Source: an uncultured Treponema sp.
GTDB lineage: Bacteria > Spirochaetota > Spirochaetia > Treponematales > Treponemataceae
Direction: 5' to 3'
DNA: 38,900 nucleotides
Assembly (NCBI GenBank): GCA_949299755.1
Contig: CASGBA010000017.1
Coordinates: 1-38,900 of the forward strand
This document shows positions 1 through 8,285 of the stretch, one piece after another. Below the pieces are notes generated by a model. It ran no database searches. It saw nothing but the letters and a program-made list of their open reading frames with translations, and had not been told where the DNA came from. Both the position numbers and the translations under genes were made by a program. Positions within the stretch are counted from its first letter, which is position 1; each line of letters begins with the position of its first letter.

Positions 1-150
1 TATCTTCTTCTAAATTTACTTTATAGATACTAACTTTAACATAATCACTTAAATCAAAATCAAGCTTAGTTGATGATGATTGAAATGAAATTTCTTTGCT
101 AACATTATCTATTGTTGAACATGAAGTTAATAATAATAATAATAAACCAA
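1..150 (-). pseudogene. N-terminal part of an AT-rich lipoprotein gene, without a start codon
   Basis: Read on the minus strand, this stretch encodes a leucine-rich hydrophobic core (LFGLLLLLLTSC) followed by Ser/Thr-rich sequence that runs off the window start. LLTSC is a good lipobox, so the mature protein would be an exported lipoprotein beginning at Cys. No Met precedes the hydrophobic core in this frame: upstream codons read into G+C-rich DNA belonging to the neighbouring gene fragment and meet a TGA. The base composition changes sharply at about 150-165. I infer that the true 5' end was lost in a recombination or assembly junction. The product is unknown beyond the signal peptide. Confidence 0.45.
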
Positions 151-546
151 ATAATAAACACCGCCGTGCAGGGCAATGTCCGGGTCATCATTGTGGTCTG
201 TTTCCGGCGCAGGCGCAAGGGGATTCAGATTTTTTTTCTCCTCATGAAAATGCAAGCCGTCGTCCGACACAAGAACGGAAGGGTTTTCGTAATAATCATT
301 GGTCGCCGGATAAGGTGTGAATGCCAGCACATAAAACGGGCTTTCGTTTTGCACCAAAATATCCGGATGGACGGCCTGCCCTGATTTATCGTAAGTGGGG
401 GTTTTTACCAGGACTTTTTTATAAAAAGGCAAATGTTCTGTATCGCAGTTTGAATACCTTAAAAAATACGGAATTTTTTTCCAGCCATCCAAAAAATATC
501 CCGCAGGATTTATAGACGGCGAATTTCAGTTTCTTTTTGAAGTCCA
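127..546 (-). pseudogene. Broken GH43-like beta-propeller gene of the glycan locus
   Basis: The best N-terminus is the ATG at 546 (MDFKKKLKFAVYKSC...), but this frame stops after about 40 codons at 421. From about 500 the neighbouring frame takes over and reads a convincing enzyme-like segment (HPDILV, FYVLAFTPYP, ENPSVLVSDDGLHF, NDDPDIALHGGVYYLVY) of the kind seen in five-bladed GH43-like propellers. A T6 run near 495 is the obvious slip site. The protein then ends abruptly in a (TAT)n run at the AT-rich junction, so most of the domain is missing. It is therefore both frameshifted and 3'-truncated. It lies on the same strand as the glycosyltransferase genes beside it, so it was probably part of that locus. 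Confidence 0.5.
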
Positions 547-601
547 TGTTACCTACAAAAAGAAAAGCACAGGCCAAAGGTTACTTGAAAAAGAATTATT
601 T

Positions 602-1780
602 TTAATATTTTATACCTTTTACCCCGTACATGGTATCCTGCCAGACCTGGGCCCAGTCAAAGCGGAATCGTTCCGCCCGCTGAAGGCAACATTCCCTGAT
701 GTGCAGGTAAAATCCGTTGTCCTCAATGCAACGCTGTATGAGGGCTGCGGTTTGTTCCGGATGACCGTTTTCAAAAAGGCATTCCTGGGGCAGAATGTCA
801 GGGATGCCGCCCACATTGGTTGCTATGACCGGGCATCCGCAATGGAGCGCTTCGAGAACCGTATCGGGGAAGGCATCGTACAAGGTGGGGTATACAAGAA
901 GCCCGCAGGAAGCAAAAAACGGGAAAGGGGGATTGACATAACCTTCAAAGGAAATCAAGTCCAGAACCTTCAGTTTTTCCGCCGCTTCCTTTGCGGCGGC
1001 AAGATCGCTTTCACTGCCTCTGCCCAACACTGAAAGATGGATTTTCCGGCCGGTATTATCCACGACAAGGGAAAGGGTTTGGAGCATATGGAAAAGCCCT
1101 TTTGACAAGGAGACGCCGCCGGCAAAAACCAGTTTTTCCGGGGATGTTTCCTTGTTGGCATTTTCCCATTCGGGAGTGCAGCGGGGAAGCCCGATGTTGC
1201 CGGGAATGATTACCGTGGTGTTTTTGTCCGCGCCGGTACGCTCGCAGTACAAGTCCCGGTCGCAGATATTCTGGAAGGCGGTCAGCCGTGCCTTGCGGGC
1301 AACCAGTTTTTCCCGGCGCCGGTTGACCTGCTCATACAGCAGCGAAAACAAGTATTCCCGGAAAGAGAGGGAACCTGATTTACGCAGTATACGGGCACGG
1401 GTGATGTCGTTGCACCGGAAAGCGTAAAAGAGGGGCGCTCCCGTCACTGAACACAGGTACAGGGCTGCATTTAAGTGCATATCCCCGTGGATGTGCACCC
1501 ACTCCACCCCGCCGGCTTGTTCCAGAACCGGGCGGATTTCACTATCGTAGCACCGCTTAACGGCCTTGCGGAACAGGAAGGACGCCGGGGGAAAGCCGCG
1601 GCGCTTGTAAGGAACCGTCAGCGGTATTTTCGTGAAAGAGACCGGAGTGTATTCAAGCAGGGTATTCATAATCACGTACACCCGGTTCCCTTTTGCGGCA
1701 AGGGATTCCATCAGCTCCAGATAGCGGCGGTTCGCGCCGGTACGCATTTCTTTGTTCAGAAAAATTCCAAGTATGGTCAT
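602..1780 (-). CDS. GT4-family glycosyltransferase
   Basis: This 392-residue protein has the two-Rossmann GT-B layout of family GT4. The N-terminal acceptor half opens with an MTILGIFLNKEMRTGA strand-loop. The C-terminal donor half begins with FAGGVSLSKGL (about 219-229) and carries the family signature DAFPDTVLEAL...GCPVIATNVGGIPD (about 302-328), which includes the E-x7-E type nucleotide-sugar site. It should transfer a sugar from an activated donor to a surface glycan on the cytoplasmic face; donor and acceptor cannot be told from sequence. Its ATG overlaps the stop of the upstream gene by four bases (ATGA), so the two are translationally coupled. Length is normal for the family. Confidence 0.9.
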   Translation of the reverse strand: MTILGIFLNKEMRTGANRRYLELMESLAAKGNRVYVIMNTLLEYTPVSFTKIPLTVPYKRRGFPPASFLFRKAVKRCYDSEIRPVLEQAGGVEWVHIHGDMHLNAALYLCSVTGAPLFYAFRCNDITRARILRKSGSLSFREYLFSLLYEQVNRRREKLVARKARLTAFQNICDRDLYCERTGADKNTTVIIPGNIGLPRCTPEWENANKETSPEKLVFAGGVSLSKGLFHMLQTLSLVVDNTGRKIHLSVLGRGSESDLAAAKEAAEKLKVLDLISFEGYVNPPFPFFASCGLLVYPTLYDAFPDTVLEALHCGCPVIATNVGGIPDILPQECLFENGHPEQTAALIQRCIEDNGFYLHIRECCLQRAERFRFDWAQVWQDTMYGVKGIKY

Positions 1781-2646
1781 GGGAACCGCCGTTTTTTTGT
1801 TTTAATGTCGGTGACAATGTAATGCTCCGACTCGTTGTATGTGTGGGTTCCGATGGCGGTGTACCCGGGACTGTTGTACTGCTCCGGGGGAAGGATGTCG
1901 GACAGCATTGCTTCCCTGTAAACTGACGGCGAAAGCTCTTCAATTTCCATAAGATGCATGGTCCTGCCGTAAAACCGCGCACAGTCCTGGGCGGGGCGGA
2001 CAAGCTTCCCGTCTTTGGAAAACACCCGGCCCGCATTCCTGCTGAAAGCGGCGCTGTCAACCACCGGATTCGCGGGATGGGCTGTCCAGCTGCCGTCGGG
2101 GAAGGAATCCGAGTAATACACGAAGGCCTTCTGATTCAAACTGTCCCCCGGTTTTTCCGCAACATTGGCGACCAAATAAAAGACACCGTTGTGGCGGATG
2201 ATATCCGTGTCAACGGCGCAGATACCCGGTATCAGGGTACGGTGGAACTCCCATACCCCGGGGAAGGATGTGCACCGGTAACAGTCTATGCTGTTGTTTT
2301 CGTTGGATTCGGGAATCATGTAAAGCTCCCCGTCGGATTCGAACAGATGGGGATAAGAGAGGTGGAAGTCTTTTTCCAGCACTTGATTGAAGCCGGAGCA
2401 GCTCATGTCGGACTGGAGGGTTATATATCCCAGCGTCCCGTTTTTGCCGGCGAACTGCTGCTCAATAAAGATATACAGCAAGCCGTCCCGTTCCAGCGGG
2501 AAAGGGTCTGCCCAGATGCAGTCATCCCGGGGAGGCATAAGGTGCACTGTATCCCCGGAACGCTTATCAGTGACAACGAGACTGTATTGTTCCCGGTACC
2601 TGAGTTTTTCGATTTTCCGGCGTATTTTCCGTATCAGTTTAGGCAT
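1777..2646 (-). CDS. GINT1_N-like beta-propeller protein
   Basis: This 289-residue protein begins with a basic stretch (MPKLIRKIRRKIEKLR) and then repeats blade-like motifs typical of the domain named after the N-terminus of plant glucosamine inositolphosphorylceramide transferase: DCIWADPFPLERDGLLYIFIE, YPHLFESDGELYMIPES, CAVDTDIIRHNGVFYLVAN. The domain occurs in bacterial sugar-modification loci, alone or fused to formyltransferases. A glycan-binding or glycan-modifying role is inference. No signal peptide is seen. It is the first gene of a two-gene unit with the GT4 gene. No strong Shine-Dalgarno precedes the ATG. The broken gene at 127-546 may belong to the same superfamily. Confidence 0.65.
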   Translation of the reverse strand: MPKLIRKIRRKIEKLRYREQYSLVVTDKRSGDTVHLMPPRDDCIWADPFPLERDGLLYIFIEQQFAGKNGTLGYITLQSDMSCSGFNQVLEKDFHLSYPHLFESDGELYMIPESNENNSIDCYRCTSFPGVWEFHRTLIPGICAVDTDIIRHNGVFYLVANVAEKPGDSLNQKAFVYYSDSFPDGSWTAHPANPVVDSAAFSRNAGRVFSKDGKLVRPAQDCARFYGRTMHLMEIEELSPSVYREAMLSDILPPEQYNSPGYTAIGTHTYNESEHYIVTDIKTKKRRFP

Positions 2647-2654
2647 AGAGTTAT

Positions 2655-2683
2655 ATCATAAATTAAACAGAGCGAACATTCAA
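2655..2683 (-). promoter_or_regulatory. Sigma70-type promoter for the GINT1_N-like/GT4 unit
   Basis: On the minus strand TTGAAT (2683-2678) and TATGAT (2660-2655) are separated by exactly 17 bases, just upstream of the ATG at 2646. The predicted leader is very short. Confidence 0.5.
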
Positions 2684-2707
2684 TAAGGAATATAAATTGC
2701 TGATATC

Positions 2708-3715
2708 TTATATTTCAAAACTGGATTTTTCCGGTAATATACTTTGAAAAGCATCCCTCAACCGGGCAAAAACATATTCAGGATTTTTTACCGTGTCATC
2801 ATTCAGAATGATTTGCGCATATTTTTTCGAAGAGATAGCATTACAAATAGTATCAATATCATCTGAAATGTCAAAATACCTGCTCTTTTTCAGGTTATTT
2901 ACGGGATGAAAATCCCCTTTTGCCAGATTCCAATATCGAAAAAGCCACTGGTTCACATCATCCGGGGAACGGAACCGATGAGAAGCCGTTTCCATCAGAA
3001 TTTCATGACAGTTTTCCCAAACTTCCTCAAAAAGAGACTTTGTATAGGGTTGTGCGGTATGAGGATCCTCAAAAGCAGTGAAACAGCTCGCCGATAACAT
3101 AAACATATTATTCAACAACTTCGTACCGTACTTCGGTGTAAAATACCGGAAGAAATTTTTTTTCTGCTGTTCTTTTTTTGAGAAAAAACGGTTAATTACC
3201 ATAATGTCATTGTATCGGATTTTCGTCATAAGAGAGTCTGTAGGATATAAAGAACGGAATATTGCACTGTCACACGGGGAACCATCCCTGAAAAAAAAAT
3301 TATCGGAAAGTTTTTGGGTTATAAAAAAATCATCGTTAAAATAAATAAAATGCTCAGCAAGCCCCTCTATTCTGTGGATGAATATTTCTATCGGATGGGA
3401 ACTGAATACCGGAAGAAATTCATTCGGTATATAATCCTCATGTCTCACCCAGTGGAGTTTTTCCGCCGAAAGGTTGAACCATTCCGGTTTCTGTCCGTTG
3501 GTGATAAAATGGATTTTCCGTATCCACGGCAAAAATTTTTCAACCCCCCGGAACCAGAACCGGAGCAAACCCATGTCGCGGTATCGTTCTTCCGAAGCAT
3601 CTTGACGGTCACTTTTTTGGAGGGCGGACGGACAGAACTTGTTGAATTCTTCTATCCATTCGGGATCGCTGCTGTCAACCCAAGGAACTACAATGTCTAC
3701 ATCCATATCAATCAT
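2708..3715 (-). CDS. Stealth-family sugar-phosphate transferase
   Basis: The protein carries the conserved blocks of Stealth proteins (hexose-1-phosphate transferases of capsule synthesis, related to GlcNAc-1-phosphotransferase). CR1 is DIVVPWVDSSDPEW at the N-terminus. CR2 is the long RYRDMGLLRFWFRGVEKFLPWIRKIHFIT block with HFIYFNDDFFI. The C-terminal part has the helical CR3/CR4-like region. It should transfer a sugar phosphate, giving phosphodiester-linked surface polymer. The open frame extends upstream to 3778, but that would overlap licD by 71 bases. I prefer the ATG at 3715 or 3706, since conserved sequence starts right there and 3715 overlaps the licD stop. Composition is intermediate between the G+C-rich genes to its left and the AT-rich block to its right. 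Confidence 0.85.
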   Translation of the reverse strand: MIDMDVDIVVPWVDSSDPEWIEEFNKFCPSALQKSDRQDASEERYRDMGLLRFWFRGVEKFLPWIRKIHFITNGQKPEWFNLSAEKLHWVRHEDYIPNEFLPVFSSHPIEIFIHRIEGLAEHFIYFNDDFFITQKLSDNFFFRDGSPCDSAIFRSLYPTDSLMTKIRYNDIMVINRFFSKKEQQKKNFFRYFTPKYGTKLLNNMFMLSASCFTAFEDPHTAQPYTKSLFEEVWENCHEILMETASHRFRSPDDVNQWLFRYWNLAKGDFHPVNNLKKSRYFDISDDIDTICNAISSKKYAQIILNDDTVKNPEYVFARLRDAFQSILPEKSSFEI

Positions 3716-4523
3716 CCACATAGAATCCAATGCAGTGAACCCTCCTGTCTTCTTCCGGAGGAAGCTGCATATAATCATTATATAAATTTATCAGGTATGG
3801 CTTATAATCTGCAGGGGCATAAAAAAAAGCATCTTCAAATTGGATCAATTGAGACGGAAACAAACATTTTTTTTCGAAAACCTCTTTTATACCGTACCCC
3901 CATACAGCGCAACCTACTTTTTCAGCAGTCTCAAAAGGTATCTTTTTTGCTAATTTATCAATATGTTTTGGAGGAAGATTGAATGTTATGTACAAAAGAC
4001 GGCTAAATAAATTAACTGGAATCCCTGCAATTTTAGTAAAAAAAGATGATCCATAAATAATAGGTCTTTTTATTCTACTGGAAGATAATTTTGTGATAAA
4101 ACTTATTTTTTTATAAAGACGTTCAATATTTTTTTTATTACTACTCATGCCATCTATAGGGAATATATCAATCCATAATCCGGTCTGAAGAGAATTCCGA
4201 AGCTCTTGAACAGACTTTACTGTCGTATCGATAATTTTTATAAAAGGATATATATATCTTCTTTCTCCAGGAACATATATAATGCGATTAGAATGTTCAT
4301 TCATGTATTTTTGCTTCAACTGAATAAATTTTTCATAATCAGGCCTGGGCATAAAAATATCAATATCGTCATCCCAAGGAATAAACCCTTTATGTCGAAC
4401 AGCTCCGAGCAATGTACCTCCACAAAGAAAATAAGTAATATTATGCTTTTCGCAAAAAGAATGTATTTCTTTAAGCAGATTTAGTTCCCGTTGTTGTACT
4501 TCTTTTAATGTTAAATTTCTCAT
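3708..4523 (-). CDS. licD: LicD-family phosphotransferase
   Basis: This 271-residue protein has the diagnostic LicD nucleotidyltransferase-fold motifs: GGTLLGAVRHKGF at 35-47 and PWDDDIDIFMPR at 49-60, with metal-binding Asp residues intact. Family members attach phosphocholine or another phospho-alcohol from a CDP-activated donor to surface glycans. Residues after about 190 are less conserved and probably determine the acceptor. It is the first gene of a minus-strand unit with the Stealth gene (overlapping ends). It diverges from a CDP-type cytidylyltransferase that could supply its donor. The gene is strongly AT-rich compared with the genes left of 2,700, suggesting transfer. Confidence 0.9.
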   Translation of the reverse strand: MRNLTLKEVQQRELNLLKEIHSFCEKHNITYFLCGGTLLGAVRHKGFIPWDDDIDIFMPRPDYEKFIQLKQKYMNEHSNRIIYVPGERRYIYPFIKIIDTTVKSVQELRNSLQTGLWIDIFPIDGMSSNKKNIERLYKKISFITKLSSSRIKRPIIYGSSFFTKIAGIPVNLFSRLLYITFNLPPKHIDKLAKKIPFETAEKVGCAVWGYGIKEVFEKKCLFPSQLIQFEDAFFYAPADYKPYLINLYNDYMQLPPEEDRRVHCIGFYVDD

Positions 4524-4625
4524 AAAACAACCTTATAGATATAATTTGTTGTTATTATTGCATTTTTTTTTATTATAAGCAATAATATATAAGTAAATAA
4601 TATATCAGAAACAGGTGGTATAGAC
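4524..4625. promoter_or_regulatory. Divergent promoter region with AT-rich inverted repeat
   Basis: This very AT-rich gap separates licD (minus) from the cytidylyltransferase (plus). It contains ATTATTGC at 4554-4561 and its exact complement at 4579-4586, with a T9 run between them. A Shine-Dalgarno-like AGGTGG lies just before the plus-strand ATG at 4626. I cannot assign single hexamers with confidence because the whole stretch is AT-rich. Confidence 0.4.
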
Positions 4626-5342
4626 ATGAATATCGCTCTAATAATTGCAGCAGGTTCTGGAACCAGAATGGGACAGGACATCCCGAAACAATTTATCAAT
4701 ATTTATGACAAACCGATAATTATTTATACATTGGAAAGTTTCCAACAACATCCAGAGATAGATAAAATATTCGTTGTTTGCCTTTCCGGATGGCATGATA
4801 TTCTGAGAGCATATGCGAAACAATTTTCAATAACAAAACTAACCGAAATTTTTGACGGAGGTAGCAGTGCTCAAGAATCAATATATAATGGTGTTATTGA
4901 ATTAAAAAGTTATTGTCAGGAAAATGACATACTCATCATACACGACGGCATCAGACCTCTCGTAGAAACTTCTGTCCTTTCCGACGTCATACGAGTTTGC
5001 AAATCAAAGGGAAACGCTGTAACATCACTACCGTATAATGAACAAATTTTCAAAATAAAAGATGATTTTTCCACAACAGAGTATATTCCGAGAGATACCT
5101 TGCGAAGGGTTTCTACTCCACAGGCTTATAAATACGAAAAACTTCTCAATTTATACTTAAAGGCTAAAGAAAATAATATTGGATTTTCAAAATCATCGTA
5201 TACAAATACGATGATGTGTGATTTAGGAGAAACGCTGTATTTTGCAGCAGGTTCTGAAAAAAACATTAAATTGACAACCAAAGATGATTTGGAATTATTC
5301 AAAGCCTATCTTAAATTAGACAGAAACGATTGGCTAAAATAA
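4626..5342 (+). CDS. IspD/TarI-type cytidylyltransferase
   Basis: This 238-residue protein has the IspD superfamily fold: the CTP-binding signature AAGSGTRMG at 8-16 with Lys21 (IPKQF), IIHDGIRPLV near 104-113 and a C-terminal TTKDDLELFKAY. It forms a CDP-activated alcohol from CTP and a sugar or polyol phosphate. IspD proper makes CDP-methylerythritol, whereas TarI/Bcs1-type members make CDP-ribitol. The setting (licD, Stealth, an epimerase and wzi, no isoprenoid genes) favours a CDP-polyol for a surface polymer, but this is inference. The start is well placed behind AGGTGG. Like licD, it is clearly AT-rich. Confidence 0.85.
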   Translation: MNIALIIAAGSGTRMGQDIPKQFINIYDKPIIIYTLESFQQHPEIDKIFVVCLSGWHDILRAYAKQFSITKLTEIFDGGSSAQESIYNGVIELKSYCQENDILIIHDGIRPLVETSVLSDVIRVCKSKGNAVTSLPYNEQIFKIKDDFSTTEYIPRDTLRRVSTPQAYKYEKLLNLYLKAKENNIGFSKSSYTNTMMCDLGETLYFAAGSEKNIKLTTKDDLELFKAYLKLDRNDWLK

Positions 5343-5356
5343 AAACAGGAAATGCA

Positions 5357-6415
5357 ATGAATTTATTTGACCATAAATTATACCAGGAAGATATCCATAA
5401 AGTAATTGATACTAATATTGACTGGACATCGTTTAAAGGCAGATCTTTTTTAATCACAGGTGCTTCAGGAATGATCGGTCGAATATTATGCGATATTCTT
5501 GATTCAGCTAACAATATTTTTTCTTTAAATTTAAATATATATTTATTGTCAAGAAATCTTAAAAATGTTCGTGAAGAAATAGAAGCAAGACAAACTTTAA
5601 CAAAATTTTATTTCATTGAACATGACATCAAAAATATACTTTTAGATAAAATTAAATTTGATTACATAATAAATGCCGCCAGTTCCACCCACCCATTGCA
5701 ATATGCCACAGCACCTATTGATACTATCATGACTAATGTACTTGGAACATATAATATGCTGAACACAGCAAGAGAAAATCCTGGATGTCGTTTTATTTTA
5801 CTTTCCAGTGTTGAGGTTTATGGACAAAATGATTCAATCAAGTCCTTTTCTGAAACAGATTTTGGCATTATTGATTGTAATACTTTGAGAGCTAATTATT
5901 GTGAAGCAAAAAGAATTTCGGAAACCCTATGCCAAGCGTTTAAAGAACAATACAATATTGATTTTGTTACTTTACGCTTATGCCGTTCATATGGTCCAAC
6001 CCTCAAAACAGATGACAGCAAAGTTTTAAGTCAATTCATTCATAAAGCCATTCAAAAAAAAGATATCATATTGAAAAGTTCTGGAACTCAATTATTTTCG
6101 TATATATATGCTTTTGATGCCGCTTTTGCTATTTTTCTTGCAATTCAAAAAGGATTAACTGGAAACGCTTATAATGTGGCAGATGAAAAATCAAATATTA
6201 TGTTGAAAGATTTAGCAAATTTAATTGCAGAAATATCAAATACAACTGTAATCTTTGATCTTCCGAGTGAAACAGAATCTAAAGGATTTTCAAAAGCCAC
6301 CTGCGCCGTTTTAGATTCTAGCAAAATAAAATCCCTCGGCTGGTATGCATTATATGATATACAGAAAGGCATACAGCGTACAATATCAACCATTGCTTCT
6401 CTTGTAAATAACTAG
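5357..6415 (+). CDS. NAD-dependent sugar epimerase/dehydratase (extended SDR)
   Basis: This 352-residue protein (from the ATG at 5357) has the extended SDR hallmarks: the dinucleotide motif GASGMIG at about 35-41, INAASSTHP at 105-113, LLSSVEVYG at 148-156 with the active-site Ser, and the catalytic YCEAK at 181-185. Family members epimerise, dehydrate or reduce nucleotide sugars or CDP-polyols. The start 5357 follows AGGAAA; an earlier TTG at 5330 would overlap the preceding gene and has no ribosome site. It lies 14 bases after the cytidylyltransferase, so the two should form one transcript and probably act in one pathway. In Bcs-type systems a reductase partners the TarI-like enzyme, and this SDR may have that role. 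Confidence 0.85.
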   Translation: MNLFDHKLYQEDIHKVIDTNIDWTSFKGRSFLITGASGMIGRILCDILDSANNIFSLNLNIYLLSRNLKNVREEIEARQTLTKFYFIEHDIKNILLDKIKFDYIINAASSTHPLQYATAPIDTIMTNVLGTYNMLNTARENPGCRFILLSSVEVYGQNDSIKSFSETDFGIIDCNTLRANYCEAKRISETLCQAFKEQYNIDFVTLRLCRSYGPTLKTDDSKVLSQFIHKAIQKKDIILKSSGTQLFSYIYAFDAAFAIFLAIQKGLTGNAYNVADEKSNIMLKDLANLIAEISNTTVIFDLPSETESKGFSKATCAVLDSSKIKSLGWYALYDIQKGIQRTISTIASLVNN

Positions 6416-6437
6416 TTCTTTTTTACTATTTTCCATC

Positions 6438-6457
6438 TTTTATTTACATAAATAAAA
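6438..6457. terminator. AT-rich hairpin between convergent genes
   Basis: TTTTATTT (6438-6445) and AAATAAAA (6450-6457) form a perfect but weak 8-bp stem with a 4-base loop between the convergent epimerase and wzi genes. It could end transcription from both sides. Composition alone makes such repeats common here. Confidence 0.3.
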
Positions 6458-6461
6458 TATA

Positions 6462-8168
6462 TCATAATACATATTTTATTCCAAATATCAAATTGATATT
6501 ATGCCACGTCTTATAACGTGGTTCTTGCTCATACAATGGATTAACAATACGTTGATATGAGATACTTCCCATCAAATATAAATTTGGTGAAACAATATAT
6601 ATACTTGAAACACCAATTGATAAAATTCCTTTATAGCAATTCCATGTTCGTTTATGTAAATCACCAGTTTCTCCAGTAGCCACATCATAAATAGATTCTT
6701 TAAAAAGAAAATTATTATCAGGATTGTATCTATGCAAAAATAAAGAGGAAACTCCTTTAGGATAATAAAGTTTAAATTCCAAATACTGACTATTTCCCCC
6801 ATATCCAACACCAGAACCAAGCCATTGTCCTCTATTCGTATATCCTTGTGTTATTTGATGATGCATTCCAAATGAATAGAACCATTGAACCTGCATATCT
6901 TGAGACATTTCCGTATTGTTCCATTCAAATATTAATTCTCCATATATATTCTTTGACGGATAAATTGAAAGCGTTTTTTTCATTCCTACAGAATAAACCA
7001 TTGTATGCCAAAAATGAGTTATATATGATTCTATAGTATTATCAGGAAGATTTATCTTGTCATCTATTCCTAGCTCTCCATAAACCTCTATTCCTCCACT
7101 TTGAGAAAGCCACGAAGCTCCAATTGATATTTTTTGATCTTCCGCTATATTAGAATCATAAAAGGGATTAAGATATTTATAAAAATCATCTCCAAATTTT
7201 GTTAAACATACTTTATTTGCAGAAAGAACTAAACCAGATAAAAAGGAAGGTGCATATGCTAATGTAAATCCGTGAATCATGTTGTGGTTGTTGCTGTCAT
7301 CGTTGTCAAAGTAATCGGATTCGCTGAGGTACCCTGTCCAGATGCGGCCTTCAATGTCCCCGATGTACCAGCCGAGACCGGGAATGGTGACCGGGGTTTT
7401 CCGCAACCCGATGTCGAATTTGGGGTAACTGGCCGCATTGTTGGAATGCAGTATGGGATTCAGGTATGCCGGACCAAGCCAGATTGATTGTGTGCCAAAA
7501 CCTACTGTAAAGGTGTGCCAACTCCAGCGGATTTCCGTGTCGCCCCAGTCAAAGGTGAAAAAGGGCTTGTCCCCGAAACGCTGGGGGGCGTCAACACCGA
7601 CGTTTTTACTGTATCCCCAGAAATAACCGTATTCACTGTCGTAGTTGGACGGCATGATGTCAAACGACATATTCTGGCTGAAGCTGAGCTGGGGTTTTAT
7701 GGTGGCTTCAAAACCGTAGGCTTCAAAGCGGATGCCGCCGGTAAGACTGGTGTTGTAGCCCTTCCCCTGCCAGAGTGCGCCGTCGTTCTGGCCGTAGGGG
7801 GCGGCGGTGTTGAAACTGTTGAACCATTCCGGGCCGTACACCTTCATTGTGATGCCCTGGTCGATTCCCCGGGTGAACCAGTTGTCCGCGGGGTTTGCCG
7901 CCTGCCACAAAGTGAAGCGGGTTCCCAGGTTGTTTCCCGCCCACACGTGGTTCCCTTCCGCCGCCCCGCCGGTCAGCTTCCATTCCGAATCGGACAGGGT
8001 GCGGTAATTCAGGGTGGGACGCTCCGCAAGCCCCTGGATGGACAGAAAATCGTAGTATTCCTCTTCCGTGGACTTCAAGGCTTCCTGAGAAGAGACGGGT
8101 ATGGAAGCAAAAACGGTGAACAAAAAGACAGCTATGAGGAAGGTTACCGGAAGGAGGCGGTTTTTCAT
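6462..8168 (-). CDS. wzi: Wzi-family outer-membrane capsule assembly protein (mosaic gene)
   Basis: This protein of about 568 residues starts at the ATG at 8168 behind AGGAGA; an upstream in-frame extension to 8225 lacks a site. A signal peptide (MKNRLLPVTFLIAVFLFTVFASIPVSS) is followed by a Wzi-like beta-barrel with GTRFTLWQAANPADNWFTRG, TIKPQLSFSQN, WGDTEIRWSWHTFTVGFGTQSIWLGPAYLNPI and alternating aromatic strands to the end. Wzi proteins tie or assemble capsular polymer at the outer membrane, which fits the neighbouring glycan genes. The 5' part (8168 to about 7280) is G+C-rich like the chromosome. The 3' part (about 7270-6462) is AT-rich like licD and the epimerase. The frame is intact across the switch, so it looks like a recombinant. 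Confidence 0.8.
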   Translation of the reverse strand: MKNRLLPVTFLIAVFLFTVFASIPVSSQEALKSTEEEYYDFLSIQGLAERPTLNYRTLSDSEWKLTGGAAEGNHVWAGNNLGTRFTLWQAANPADNWFTRGIDQGITMKVYGPEWFNSFNTAAPYGQNDGALWQGKGYNTSLTGGIRFEAYGFEATIKPQLSFSQNMSFDIMPSNYDSEYGYFWGYSKNVGVDAPQRFGDKPFFTFDWGDTEIRWSWHTFTVGFGTQSIWLGPAYLNPILHSNNAASYPKFDIGLRKTPVTIPGLGWYIGDIEGRIWTGYLSESDYFDNDDSNNHNMIHGFTLAYAPSFLSGLVLSANKVCLTKFGDDFYKYLNPFYDSNIAEDQKISIGASWLSQSGGIEVYGELGIDDKINLPDNTIESYITHFWHTMVYSVGMKKTLSIYPSKNIYGELIFEWNNTEMSQDMQVQWFYSFGMHHQITQGYTNRGQWLGSGVGYGGNSQYLEFKLYYPKGVSSLFLHRYNPDNNFLFKESIYDVATGETGDLHKRTWNCYKGILSIGVSSIYIVSPNLYLMGSISYQRIVNPLYEQEPRYKTWHNINLIFGIKYVL

Positions 8169-8225
8169 GACATTCTCCTGAGAGGGCTTATTGCAGAGTC
8201 TGTTGTGACCCCGGCATACGTGCAT

Positions 8226-8254
8226 AGTGTAGATGATTTTTAGTGTATTGTAAA
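8226..8254 (-). promoter_or_regulatory. Sigma70-type promoter for wzi
   Basis: On the minus strand TTTACA (8254-8249) and TACACT (8231-8226) are 17 bases apart, about 60 bases upstream of the wzi ATG. This separates wzi transcription from the glycerate kinase gene upstream. Confidence 0.55.
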
Positions 8255-8285
8255 CAATGGAAAGAGAAACGCGTATATGGAACCA

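Noticed and set aside
1954-2661. 235-codon plus-strand frame
   Set aside because: It is antisense to the GINT1_N-like gene; composition and motifs favour the minus strand.
3314-3982. 222-codon plus-strand frame
   Set aside because: It covers the ends of the Stealth and licD genes on the opposite strand, both well supported.
4626-5342. Calling this gene ispD of the isoprenoid pathway
   Set aside because: The fold fits, but the surface-glycan context points to a TarI/Bcs1-type role; sequence alone cannot decide, so no symbol was given.
7488-8243. 251-codon plus-strand frame
   Set aside because: It is antisense to the 5' part of wzi and lacks a ribosome site and any family motif.
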